21,592 nt of DNA from Gemmatimonadales bacterium UBA2960. GTDB taxonomy: Bacteria; Gemmatimonadota; Gemmatimonadetes; Longimicrobiales; Gaopeijiaceae. Location: positions 28,344 to 49,935 of the forward strand of contig DEBI01000048.1 in assembly GCA_002348465.1 (NCBI GenBank), read 5' to 3'. A model generated the notes under the pieces. It saw nothing but the letters and a program-made list of their open reading frames with translations. It was not told the origin of the DNA and made no database searches. Positions 14,083 to 21,592 of the stretch are shown piece by piece. Position numbers and translations under genes: made by a program. Positions within the stretch are counted from its first letter, which is position 1. The number at the start of each line of letters is the position of its first letter.

Positions 14083-16001
14083 GACTCTATCACCCACGCG
14101 CGTTGCGTCGTCGTGCGAAAGGCCTCGTATTCGCAACAGGTGTAATCCTTGCTGGTCTGATAATAGCGTTTTTCCGATTGCAGGTGCTCCAGTCTGATGA
14201 CTGGGTCCTGCGTGCTAGTTCCAACAGAGTGCGGGTTCTTCCCATTCCAGCTCCGCGCGGCATGATCTACGATCGAAATGGCATCATCATAGCTGACAAC
14301 GTGCCGGGATATTCGATAACGGTGCTGCCTGGACCGGTGGACTCCGTTCGGGCTACCCTGACTCGTATGTCTGAACATATAGAGCTTTCTGATCGGCAAA
14401 TAGAGAGGGTTTTGGCCCAGCTACGGCGTTTTGGTCGCGAGGTGGTCATCTATTCTGACGCTGACTTTGACGAAGTGTCGAAGATCGAAGAACGCCGGGC
14501 CGAGTTCCCTGGCGTCTACATCGACATGCGTCCCCGGCGTCGCTACAACCTAGGAGCGTCCGGCGCTCACCTGACAGGTTATGTGGGGGAAATTACTGAG
14601 GACGAGTTGGAGATGGAGATGTTTCCCGACTCGGCATACAGTCCCGGCGCCATTGTTGGTAAGATCGGGATTGAGCGTCAATACGAGTCTTTGCTCCAGG
14701 GCAGGCAGGGTGTGAGGTGGGTCGAGTTCGATGCTCGTGGGCGGATTGTAGGTGATTTTGCGGGAGTAGAGAGAACTGCTGCCGTGAAAGGTGAAGATTT
14801 ACATTTAAACCTGGATTTTGGTCTTCAACAGTGGATCCACCAAATATTCCCCGACTCCATGTCAGGTGCGGTGGTCGCTCTCGATCCCAAGGATGGCGGT
14901 GTACTCGCCCTGTATTCTGCTCCCGGCTATGACCCAAATGCTTTTGTAGGAGGGATCGACACAGAGACTTGGGCCGGGCTTAACGAGAACGACCAAAAGC
15001 CCTTGTTCAACCGATCGGTGCTAGGCCTTTATGCGCCGGCATCGACCTGGAAGCTCGCCTCCGCTGGCATCGCTCTGGACGCAGGTGTTGTAACCCCTGA
15101 TGAGATGATGCCAGATCCGTGTGAGGGTCAATGGTACTGGGGTAACCGCTTCTGGGGTTGCTGGGATCGGCAGGGTCACGGGTACAACACCTTAGCAGAG
15201 GCTATCGGAAATTCGTGTGACGTGTACTTCTATCAGCTTGGGCTGAGGCTAGGCTTGCAGCGGCTGCTTGACAGGTCAACCGATATAGGCTTCAGCCAGC
15301 AGTGCGGCGTTGATCTTCCACAAGAGAGTCGTGGTATTTTCCCCGAAGGCCCACAATTCTGGCAGGAACTGTACGGGTATCGGCCAACCGAAGGTGAAGC
15401 GCTAAATCTAGCGATAGGTCAGGGTCCTAACTCACAGACGCCTTTGAAGATGGCTCAGTTTTATGTGGCTTTAGCTCGTAATGGATCTGCCCCAGCCCCT
15501 GTCATCGCTAAAGGTGTGGCTACCTCTGAGGGTTGGCAGCTTGACTTGGCACCAGAGCATATCGAGTCATTACAAGAAGGCTTAAGAATGGTTACAGCCC
15601 CTGGAGGTACGGCACATTTTGGGACGGCTCTGGAGCACTGGGAAGTAATCGGAAAGACTGGTACGGGTCAGAATCCTTTGAGCGTCAGGGGGCTCGCGCA
15701 GGACCATGCGTGGTTCGCAGGCATGGCCGGCCCCCCTGGCGAGCCGCCGGAGATCGTGTTGGTAGCGATTGTCGAATACGGTGAGAGTGGAGGGCAGGTC
15801 GCTGCTCCGATCGTGGCTAAAGCAGCGGACTACTACCTTCGCTCCAAGCGTGGCATGCCGATCGATACAATCCAGACCTACAGTGAACACATCCTGAGTG
15901 GGCCTGTGCCCCAATGGTATCGGGATCGGTTCCCACGTGGATTCGCAATAGAAGCAGAGGAGCAGATCACTTTGGCTGCCCCGGCTGAAGGTGGCTCATG
16001 A
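14079..16001 (+). CDS. mrdA: Penicillin-binding protein 2, elongasome DD-transpeptidase
   Basis: PBP2 cross-links peptidoglycan during cylindrical growth and works with RodA. The 640-residue class B PBP has an N-terminal membrane anchor at about 18-36 (FATGVILAGLIIAFFRLQV), the dimerisation/pedestal domain with APRGMIYDRNGIIIADN, and a transpeptidase domain. Its active-site motifs are S322-T-W-K (in APASTWK, where PGSTFK is commoner), S379-C-D and K526-T-G (GKTGTGQNP). The cysteine-containing insert CEGQWYWGNRFWGCW is like that of other PBP2 proteins. The C-terminal 45 residues after the domain look extended. GTG 14079 overlaps the mreD stop, with GGAG at 14069-14072. Its stop overlaps the rodA ATG. 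Confidence 0.96.
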   Translation: MRLYHPRALRRRAKGLVFATGVILAGLIIAFFRLQVLQSDDWVLRASSNRVRVLPIPAPRGMIYDRNGIIIADNVPGYSITVLPGPVDSVRATLTRMSEHIELSDRQIERVLAQLRRFGREVVIYSDADFDEVSKIEERRAEFPGVYIDMRPRRRYNLGASGAHLTGYVGEITEDELEMEMFPDSAYSPGAIVGKIGIERQYESLLQGRQGVRWVEFDARGRIVGDFAGVERTAAVKGEDLHLNLDFGLQQWIHQIFPDSMSGAVVALDPKDGGVLALYSAPGYDPNAFVGGIDTETWAGLNENDQKPLFNRSVLGLYAPASTWKLASAGIALDAGVVTPDEMMPDPCEGQWYWGNRFWGCWDRQGHGYNTLAEAIGNSCDVYFYQLGLRLGLQRLLDRSTDIGFSQQCGVDLPQESRGIFPEGPQFWQELYGYRPTEGEALNLAIGQGPNSQTPLKMAQFYVALARNGSAPAPVIAKGVATSEGWQLDLAPEHIESLQEGLRMVTAPGGTAHFGTALEHWEVIGKTGTGQNPLSVRGLAQDHAWFAGMAGPPGEPPEIVLVAIVEYGESGGQVAAPIVAKAADYYLRSKRGMPIDTIQTYSEHILSGPVPQWYRDRFPRGFAIEAEEQITLAAPAEGGS

Positions 16002-17236
16002 GCTTCTCAGAAAAATGGGCCATCGATAGACGCTTGGTTAGCGCAACCCTGTTTTTGAGCCTTTTGGGGATCGCAATGATCTATTCGGCGGGGCAGGTCG
16101 AGGTCCCGAACGCTGTTACGGAGCGAGCTTGGCTCTCTCAGCTGCGGTGGCTTTTGGTCGCGCTGTTAGGGTTCACGGTCTTGTCGCGAATCCCTGTGCC
16201 ATGGATAGAGTGGGCGGCACATCCGATATATGTTTTAGGCATCATCCTTCTTGGCGTGACTCTGATCATCGGGGAAGGTCGGGGAACAGCTGCCGGAGTG
16301 AAATCATTCATCAGGCTGGGCGGTTTCGGTTTTCAGCCGGCTGAGATCGCTAAGATTGCTACTATCCTCTGGCTTGCTCAGCATCTGTCCGATCGTGACA
16401 GTCCCCTCAGAACCCTCCGGGATCTGGTAAAACCGGGGGCGATTGTCGCACTACCGCTAGCGCTAGTGATGCTGCAGCCCGACCTGGGCACTTCTCTAGC
16501 ATTCGTAGGAATTCTTTTTGCGATGCTTTACTGGGCTGCGACTCCAGTGTGGCTTCTCGCTCTCGTAGCGAGCCCTGTGGTTGGACTATTTCTTGCTTAC
16601 GATACGGTGGTGTGGTCGACCTACATCCTTATCGTCATCGCATGTATGGTTCTTTTTCTGCGTTCGCGATTGTTCTTATTCGAGTCGGTAGCACTCGTCC
16701 TCGCGAATTTCGCGTCGGCTACTCTAGCTCGTCCACTTTGGAACTCTCTGGCGAACTATCAAAGGAATCGTATCCTGGTGTTCTTAGACCCTGAAGTCGA
16801 CCCGAGAGGAGCTGGGTATCAGGTGATACAGTCGAAGGTAGCTATAGGAAGTGGCGAGTTCTGGGGACAGGGGTTTACGCAAGGTGCTCAGAAGCGGCTC
16901 GATTTTCTTCCTGAACAGCACACCGACTTCATTTTCAGTGTGGTTGGTGAAGAGCTTGGATTTGTAGGAACAACCCTGCTGATCCTTCTCTTCGGTTACG
17001 TGCTAACCCGGCTTCTGCGACTCGCGGCAGTATCGGATTCATCCTTTGCTGGTCTTTCGCTACTTGGTATTTTTGGAGCTTGGCTGGTTCATGTGCTGGT
17101 AAACATTGGAATGACTGCTGGCGTTGTGCCTGTCACAGGCATCCCACTCCCATTCGTGAGCTATGGAGGTACTTTTCTCGTCATGTCGTGGGTGGCCGTG
17201 GCGCTTGCCGTTAGGCTCTCTTACGAGCGAATCTGA
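15998..17236 (+). CDS. rodA: Peptidoglycan glycosyltransferase RodA
   Basis: RodA is the SEDS-family glycosyltransferase that polymerises lipid II for side-wall growth, in complex with PBP2. The 412-residue protein has about ten membrane segments and the family hallmarks FQPAEIAKIA, the catalytic-loop region LDFLPEQHTDFIFSVVGEELGFVG, and VNIGMTAGVVPVTGIPLPFVSYGG near the end. The cell-division paralogue FtsW shares the fold, but the position directly after mrdA in a mreBCD operon makes RodA the better call. ATG 15998 overlaps the mrdA stop and has a GAAGGTGG ribosome-binding site just before it. The operon may end here: 29 bases separate it from accD, with no terminator visible. Confidence 0.95.
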   Translation: MSFSEKWAIDRRLVSATLFLSLLGIAMIYSAGQVEVPNAVTERAWLSQLRWLLVALLGFTVLSRIPVPWIEWAAHPIYVLGIILLGVTLIIGEGRGTAAGVKSFIRLGGFGFQPAEIAKIATILWLAQHLSDRDSPLRTLRDLVKPGAIVALPLALVMLQPDLGTSLAFVGILFAMLYWAATPVWLLALVASPVVGLFLAYDTVVWSTYILIVIACMVLFLRSRLFLFESVALVLANFASATLARPLWNSLANYQRNRILVFLDPEVDPRGAGYQVIQSKVAIGSGEFWGQGFTQGAQKRLDFLPEQHTDFIFSVVGEELGFVGTTLLILLFGYVLTRLLRLAAVSDSSFAGLSLLGIFGAWLVHVLVNIGMTAGVVPVTGIPLPFVSYGGTFLVMSWVAVALAVRLSYERI

Positions 17237-17265
17237 CTCACCTGACACAGAGCGATAGGATCCCT

Positions 17266-18114
17266 ATGGCCTGGTTCCGCAAGGACAAAAAGCCGCTGAA
17301 GGCAGAAGACCGCCGTGAAGTCTCGACGGACGTCTTCGATAAATGCCAAGGTTGTGGTGATATTCTTTATCGTGAGCGTCTTGCCAACAACCTGAACGTG
17401 TGTCCGCACTGTGGCTATCACCTCCGGATTGGAGCGCGCACTTACGTCAGGATCTTATTGGATGAGGGCTCCTTCACCGAATTCGACGAGAACTTGAAGG
17501 CGAGTGACCCCCTCGGTTTCGTCGATCTCAAAGATTACCCGACCCGGATTGCTGCGGCAGAAGCTAAAGGAAAAAATGAAGCACTCATTTCAGGTTCCGG
17601 GACACTCAACGGAATCGAAATAACGATCGCGGTCATGGATTTCGACTTCATCGGCGGGTCGATGGGCTCGGTGGTCGGTGAGAAGATTGCCCGTGCTGGC
17701 CTCGCGGCTTTGAATGCTAGCACTCCATTTGTAATCGTAAGTGCTTCTGGTGGGGCAAGAATGCAGGAAGGGATCTATTCACTCATGCAGATGGCTAAAA
17801 CCTCTACTGTCTTAGCTCGGCTGCATGAAAAGGCGCTGCCTTTTATTTCAGTTCTTACGCACCCCACTACCGGAGGGGTTACCGCATCCTATGCGATGCT
17901 CGGAGATGTTAATCTCGCCGAGCCAGGAGCGCTTATCGGCTTCGCAGGGCCGCGGGTGATTGAGGAGACAATAAAGCAGGAACTTCCCGAGGGATTCCAG
18001 CGTTCAGAATTTGTGCAGGAACATGGGATGGTGGACCTTGTGGTCGACCGTCGTGAGCTTAAATCGGTGATCGAAAAGCTTCTCCGACATCAGCATGCAG
18101 GTTGGAGCGACTGA
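17266..18114 (+). CDS. accD: Acetyl-CoA carboxylase carboxyltransferase subunit beta
   Basis: AccD with AccA transfers the carboxyl group from carboxybiotin to acetyl-CoA, giving malonyl-CoA for fatty acid synthesis. The 282-residue protein has the N-terminal zinc ribbon C27-x2-C30 and C46-x2-C49. The crotonase-like carboxyltransferase domain includes MDFDFIGGSMGSVVGEK, SASGGARMQEGI and HPTTGGVTASYAMLGD with oxyanion-hole glycines. ATG 17266 has AGGA five bases upstream. accA is not in the window, so the alpha subunit must be encoded elsewhere. The accD-folC order is common in bacteria. The stop codon lies in a strong hairpin shared with the folC start. Confidence 0.97.
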   Translation: MAWFRKDKKPLKAEDRREVSTDVFDKCQGCGDILYRERLANNLNVCPHCGYHLRIGARTYVRILLDEGSFTEFDENLKASDPLGFVDLKDYPTRIAAAEAKGKNEALISGSGTLNGIEITIAVMDFDFIGGSMGSVVGEKIARAGLAALNASTPFVIVSASGGARMQEGIYSLMQMAKTSTVLARLHEKALPFISVLTHPTTGGVTASYAMLGDVNLAEPGALIGFAGPRVIEETIKQELPEGFQRSEFVQEHGMVDLVVDRRELKSVIEKLLRHQHAGWSD

Positions 18115-18139
18115 GCGGGTCAGTGTTCGCTGACCCGCT
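18114..18139 (+). promoter_or_regulatory. Perfect 10-bp hairpin on the accD stop / folC start junction
   Basis: AGCGGGTCAG (18114-18123) pairs perfectly with CTGACCCGCT (18130-18139) around the loop TGTTCG, and two G-T pairs can extend it outward. The accD stop codon ends at the first base of the stem, and one candidate folC start (GTG 18123-18125) straddles the stem end. Only two T's follow, so it is not a classic terminator. It could limit ribosome access to folC unless accD is being translated. Confidence 0.55.
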
Positions 18140-19427
18140 TGTGGCTCGGCTTTTCCCGGTCCTTAAAACAGAGGTCCAGTGGGGACTAGAGCGGACAGAG
18201 AAAGCGCTGGTGGCGCTCGGGGATCCGCACCGGGCATATGAGACGCTTCATGTTGGTGGGACAAACGGTAAGGGCTCGGTCACGTCAACTGTGGGCTCGG
18301 TGCTACAGGAGACTGGACTTCGCACTGGGGTTTACACCTCCCCGCATCTGTGCACGATCCGAGAACGAATACTCGTCGACGGTACGCCGATCGGAGAAAG
18401 ACATTTGCTTCAGTACGCAGATGAGGCGGCCTCGGCAATAATTGATAATGGTCTCTCTTTTTTCGAAGCGGTCACGGTTCTAGCGTTCTACACCTTCGCC
18501 AAAGAAAGCGTTGGAATTGGTGTCATTGAGGTCGGTCTTGGTGGTCGTTTAGATGCCACTAACGTCGTTCATCCGGAAGTGACGGCTATAACAAATGTAG
18601 CGATGGATCACGCCGGTTACCTGGGCGGAACATTAGAGGCCATTGCTCGGGAGAAGGCCGGCATCATCAAGAAGGGCGTCCCGTTAGTGACTGCGGAGTC
18701 GTCACTGCCGATTCTCGATCTTATACGGGCTCAAGCTGAAGAATTAGGAGCCCCGTTTTGCAGAGTCGATCAGACCTGGGTTCAAAATGTTCAAGTTAGG
18801 CGCAAAGTGACTGAACTGGTTCTGTCCACTGAGCGCTGGGGTGACCTTGAGCTGGAGACGCCACTTATCGGTCACCACCAGGCTATTAACGCAGCTCTGG
18901 CGGTATCCATAGTAGGACATCTTAATGATTCGGTCAGACCCTCAAGGGGCGAAGTAATAAAGGGTGTGTCATCCGTAGTACATCCTGGTCGAGACGATAT
19001 TCGGGTGATCAATGGGTGCACTTTTGTGCTCGATGTTGCCCACAATATGGCAGGTGTAGAATCACTCGTGGACACGATTGACAGACTCGAGTTACCACGC
19101 CCATTGGTTATGTTGGTGGCGGTTTTGGAGGACAAGGATTGGCTTTCGATGCTCCCGCTACTCTTGTCTCGAGCGGATGCTGCGTTCTTGACTCACGCTC
19201 CGGCGGCTCCATTGGATCGACAATGGGATCCGGTTGTCGCTGCGGGCTCAGTTGATTCCACTACGCTCGTTCGTGTCGTCGGCGACTTCGAGAAAGCACT
19301 TGAGGGTGCGAGACTCCGGGCCGGGCATGGTACGGTTGTTGTCACAGGTTCGGCATATTCAGTGGGGCCTGCTATGACTCTTCTGGGACTGGATCCTTTG
19401 GCAGGTCAGGGTACATTGCGCACGTGA
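18123..19427 (+). CDS. folC: Folylpolyglutamate synthase / dihydrofolate synthase
   Basis: FolC adds glutamate to dihydropteroate or to folates, using ATP. Starting from GTG 18123 the product has 434 residues with the Mur-ligase-like P-loop GGTNGKGS at 45-52, TSPHLCTIRERI, the VIEVGLGGRLDATNVV segment, AMDHAGYLGGTLEAIAREKAGIIKKG, and the C-terminal-domain linker motif DVAHNMAG (DGAHNPxG in most). Whether it has both activities or one cannot be told. Three starts are possible: TTG 18102 (overlaps accD by 13 bases), GTG 18123 (after the accD stop, inside the hairpin) and GTG 18141 (just after the hairpin). The family's N-terminal helix begins around LVARLFPVL, so any of them would be compatible. 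Confidence 0.93.
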   Translation: MFADPLVARLFPVLKTEVQWGLERTEKALVALGDPHRAYETLHVGGTNGKGSVTSTVGSVLQETGLRTGVYTSPHLCTIRERILVDGTPIGERHLLQYADEAASAIIDNGLSFFEAVTVLAFYTFAKESVGIGVIEVGLGGRLDATNVVHPEVTAITNVAMDHAGYLGGTLEAIAREKAGIIKKGVPLVTAESSLPILDLIRAQAEELGAPFCRVDQTWVQNVQVRRKVTELVLSTERWGDLELETPLIGHHQAINAALAVSIVGHLNDSVRPSRGEVIKGVSSVVHPGRDDIRVINGCTFVLDVAHNMAGVESLVDTIDRLELPRPLVMLVAVLEDKDWLSMLPLLLSRADAAFLTHAPAAPLDRQWDPVVAAGSVDSTTLVRVVGDFEKALEGARLRAGHGTVVVTGSAYSVGPAMTLLGLDPLAGQGTLRT

Positions 19428-19435
19428 CCTGACCT
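19403..19435 (+). repeat. 8-base inverted repeat across the folC stop
   Basis: AGGTCAGG (19403-19410) and CCTGACCT (19428-19435) are perfect inverted copies with a 17-base loop that contains the end of folC. No T-run follows. It could form a modest mRNA hairpin in the 36-base folC-hisS gap; an 8-base match could also arise by chance. Confidence 0.35.
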
Positions 19436-19463
19436 ACGTGTCCTCTTCGAAGTACGATTACCC

Positions 19464-20747
19464 GTGTCTGATAAGGAATTCACCAAGCTACCTGGTTTTC
19501 GAGATTTTCCTCCGGAGGATTTCGCTCGCCGTTCATACATTCAAGGTGCGTGGCGACGGGTCGCGCAGAGGTATGGTTTCCAAGAATACGATGGTCCACC
19601 TCTTGAATCTCTTGACCTTTACGTGGAAAAGAGCGGAGATGAGATCGTTGGGCAGCTCTACAATTTTGTAGACAAGGGAGATCGAGACGTCGCGCTGCGG
19701 CCAGAGATGACGCCATCGCTCGCGCGCATTCTGGCAAAACGAAGCCGTGGCATGAGTAAGCCGATCAAATGGTTCAGTATGCCGCAGCTCTTTCGCTACG
19801 AGCGTGCTCAGCGCGGAAGACTGCGCGAGCACTTCCAGTGGAATGTTGACATCATTGGGGAGTCTAGCGTGGCTGCAGATGCGGAAGTGTTAGCCATTGC
19901 GATTGACGGGCTACGAGAGCTGGGGCTTACGGACAAAGATTTTGCTGCGCGCGTCTCAGACCGACGCCTTCTCACTGCACTTCTTTTGGGGATTGGTGTC
20001 CGGGAAGAAAACCTGGGAGCCACATTTGGGGTCATTGACAAGATAGAAAGGTTGCCGGCGGAGAAAGCGGAGCAATTGTTGGTAGAAGAAGCAGGTTTAG
20101 AGAACACCGAAATAGAAGCGTTGAAAAGTTTGCTGAGTTCGACCAGGATCGACGACGTTACACGTGAGTTCGGAGATGACTCCAGAGTAGCAGAAGAGTT
20201 GCACCGATTTCGCCAATACACTGATATGCTCGAATCAATGGGACTTGGCGATTTTGTCGAGCTGGACCTTCGAATTGTCCGCGGGCTAGCATATTACACT
20301 GGAATTGTTTTTGAGCTCTTTGATCGGAAGGGAGATCTGCGGGCGATCTGCGGCGGCGGAAGATACGACAGACTTCTGGAGTTAGTGGGGGGTGATCCGC
20401 AGCCGGCAGTCGGCTTTGGCATGGGCGATGTGGTACTGGGTGAACTGCTCAAAGAAATGAACCTCGTCCCAGAATACGAGAGATCTCTGGACTACTTCTT
20501 GGTGGCAGTAAGTAGAGAGGAGTATCCAGCAGCATTACGTTTGGCTCACCAACTGCGAGATCAAGGCCACTCCGTAGCCTACGGACTGAGGCAACAGGGT
20601 GTGGCCAAGCAAATGAAGGCCGCGGCACGTGAAGGGGCGAACACTGTGCTTATAATCGGGCCAGACGAGTTGGCAAATGGAACTGTCCTTGTGCGCGACA
20701 TGACTTCTGGTGAGCAAAGGGAAGTTCAGAGGCAAGAATTCGAATGA
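19464..20747 (+). CDS. hisS: Histidine-tRNA ligase
   Basis: This class II synthetase charges tRNA-His. Motif 1 lies near GFQEYDGPPLESLDLY, motif 2 includes LRPEMTPSLARI and FRYERAQRGRLREHFQWNVDIIG (F110 onward), the histidine-specific GLAYYTGIVFE begins at 274, and GGGRYDRL is at 297-304. A C-terminal anticodon-binding domain covers about 335-427 (DYFLVAVSREEYPAALRLAHQLRDQG). The REHFQWNVDIIG form and the AEVLAIAIDGLRELGL region resemble the plant-organelle-like HisRS subgroup rather than the E. coli form (REFHQxGVE). ATP phosphoribosyltransferase regulatory subunit HisZ is excluded by the anticodon domain. The start is GTG 19464 with no obvious ribosome-binding site. Its stop overlaps the next gene (ATGA). 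Confidence 0.95.
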   Translation: MSDKEFTKLPGFRDFPPEDFARRSYIQGAWRRVAQRYGFQEYDGPPLESLDLYVEKSGDEIVGQLYNFVDKGDRDVALRPEMTPSLARILAKRSRGMSKPIKWFSMPQLFRYERAQRGRLREHFQWNVDIIGESSVAADAEVLAIAIDGLRELGLTDKDFAARVSDRRLLTALLLGIGVREENLGATFGVIDKIERLPAEKAEQLLVEEAGLENTEIEALKSLLSSTRIDDVTREFGDDSRVAEELHRFRQYTDMLESMGLGDFVELDLRIVRGLAYYTGIVFELFDRKGDLRAICGGGRYDRLLELVGGDPQPAVGFGMGDVVLGELLKEMNLVPEYERSLDYFLVAVSREEYPAALRLAHQLRDQGHSVAYGLRQQGVAKQMKAAAREGANTVLIIGPDELANGTVLVRDMTSGEQREVQRQEFE

Positions 20748-21100
20748 GTCGTCGGCGACGTCGCGGCCGGAAGGGCGCCCGCGCTAAGACTAACCCAAAG
20801 CTACTTAGGTCTGATAGGGAAGCTGCGGCTCGAGCTCAGGAAGTTACGCAACGTGCTATTCGAAGGTTGGATTTGTTTGAGTGGCTTGTGTGGGGTGTTG
20901 GTGCGTTAATGGCCTTGACCGCTGGTGCCGGGATCGCGTGGATGATGGGGGTTGCGGCCGGTTGGAGCTTCCGGCCGACATGGTTGGTGTTTTCGATGCT
21001 GCTTTTTGTGATCCCAGGCGGGGTCGCGATCATTCAAATGCGTAAAGACGAACGGGGTTATGATTCCCGAATGAAGAACTGGATGTCGAAAGATGGCTGA
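20744..21100 (+). CDS. Small basic membrane protein, unrecognised
   Basis: I do not recognise this 118-residue protein. It opens with a very basic, nucleic-acid-like stretch (MSRRRRRGRKGARAK), followed by a charged helix at about 22-45, then two hydrophobic segments at about 45-70 and 78-99 that look like a transmembrane hairpin, and a short charged tail. That topology would place both ends in the cytoplasm. The start ATG overlaps the hisS stop and has GAGG upstream, and its last 8 bases overlap the proS start, so it is embedded between two synthetase genes and is probably translated with them. The tight overlaps and even codon content argue for a real gene. No function can be assigned. Confidence 0.75.
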   Translation: MSRRRRRGRKGARAKTNPKLLRSDREAAARAQEVTQRAIRRLDLFEWLVWGVGALMALTAGAGIAWMMGVAAGWSFRPTWLVFSMLLFVIPGGVAIIQMRKDERGYDSRMKNWMSKDG

Positions 21101-21592
21101 TAATAAAAATCTGACCCCCAGAGCCGAAGATTTCTCCACTTGGTATAACGAGGTGGTCCAGCGTGCAGAACTGGCCGACTACTCACCAGTGCGAGGTAGC
21201 ATGGTGATAAGGCCGTGGGGTTATGGCATATGGGAAAACATGCAGCGCGCTTTGGATGAAATGTTCAAGGAGACCGGGCACGAGAATGCGTACTTCCCGC
21301 TCCTGATCCCATTGTCATTTATCGAGAAGGAGAAGGAGCACATTGAGGGGTTTGCTCCGGAACTTGCTGTCGTAACAAAAGCTGGGGGGAAAGAACTGGA
21401 GGAACCCTACGTGATCAGGCCCACTTCCGAGACCATCATCTACTCGATGTATGCGAAGTGGGTTCAGAGTTACAGGGATTTGCCGATACTCATGAACCAA
21501 TGGGCAAACGTCATGCGCTGGGAAATGAGGACACGGCTTTTCCTACGCACGGCCGAATTTCTCTGGCAGGAGGGGCATACAGCTCATGCGAC
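21093..21592 (+). CDS. proS: Proline-tRNA ligase, archaeal/Thermus type (5' part, runs off the window)
   Basis: The first 166 codons of a class II synthetase that charges tRNA-Pro are visible. The opening LTPRAEDFSTWYNEVVQRAE, then LADYSPVRGSMVIRPWGYGIWENMQ (motif 1 region), AYFPLLIP, ELAVVTKAGG, RPTSETIIY, and NQWANVMRWEMRTRLFLRTAEFLWQEGHTAHA (motif 2 region) follow the eukaryote/archaeal-type ProRS that Thermus also has. This form lacks the INS editing domain of the E. coli type. ATG 21093 is the family start; it overlaps the previous gene by 8 bases. The ribosome-binding site is weak, so coupling to the upstream gene is likely. The rest of the catalytic core and the anticodon domain lie beyond the window. 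Confidence 0.96.
   Translation, partial: MADNKNLTPRAEDFSTWYNEVVQRAELADYSPVRGSMVIRPWGYGIWENMQRALDEMFKETGHENAYFPLLIPLSFIEKEKEHIEGFAPELAVVTKAGGKELEEPYVIRPTSETIIYSMYAKWVQSYRDLPILMNQWANVMRWEMRTRLFLRTAEFLWQEGHTAHA

Noticed and set aside
1..21592. Mobile elements, CRISPR arrays, tRNA or rRNA genes
   Set aside because: No terminal repeats, transposase motifs, spaced direct repeats, cloverleaf or rRNA-like stretches were recognised; genes are contiguous housekeeping operons.

Overview
This window is a dense block of bacterial housekeeping genes, all on the + strand, with many stop/start overlaps and very short gaps. Nothing looks mobile: I see no transposase, integrase, CRISPR array or rRNA gene, and I recognised no tRNA. 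The gene order (ylxQ-infB-DUF503-rbfA-truB-ribF-rpsO-pnp, then an M16 peptidase, ald, dut, the rod genes mreB-mreC-mreD-mrdA-rodA, then accD-folC-hisS-small membrane protein-proS) points to a free-living, rod-shaped bacterium with a normal peptidoglycan wall. The HisRS has a motif-2 region like plant-organelle-type enzymes, and the ProRS is the archaeal/Thermus type. These features plus the moderately GC-rich composition make me think of Gemmatimonadota or a neighbouring phylum. That is inference from memory, not a search result.

Region 1 (1-8546) is the translation and RNA block: a probable NusA tail, an L7Ae-like protein, IF-2, a DUF503 protein, RbfA, TruB, RibF, S15 and PNPase. It resembles the classic nusA-infB-rbfA-truB-rpsO-pnp cluster. 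The two non-coding stretches here, the rpsO leader (5651-5815) and the rpsO-pnp interval (6077-6392), both contain inverted repeats. Both precede genes whose products are known to control their own mRNA in other bacteria.

Region 2 (8547-11549) holds an M16 zinc peptidase, alanine dehydrogenase and dUTPase. The M16 gene follows a structured stretch with a 15-bp hairpin (one mismatch) at 8617-8652.

Region 3 (11550-17236) is the elongasome operon: MreB filament, MreC and MreD membrane partners, the transpeptidase PBP2 and the glycosyltransferase RodA. Together they build the side wall. None of the first four genes has an ATG start at the position I favour (TTG, TTG, GTG, GTG).

Region 4 (17237-21592) holds the acetyl-CoA carboxylase beta subunit, folylpolyglutamate synthase, HisRS, an unrecognised two-helix membrane protein and the first 166 codons of ProRS, which runs off the window. 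A perfect 10-bp hairpin sits on the accD stop/folC start junction.

The window is mostly ordinary. The parts worth a second look are the structured non-coding RNA segments at 5651-5815, 6063-6392, 8570-8652 and 18114-18139, and the small membrane protein between the two tRNA synthetase genes.
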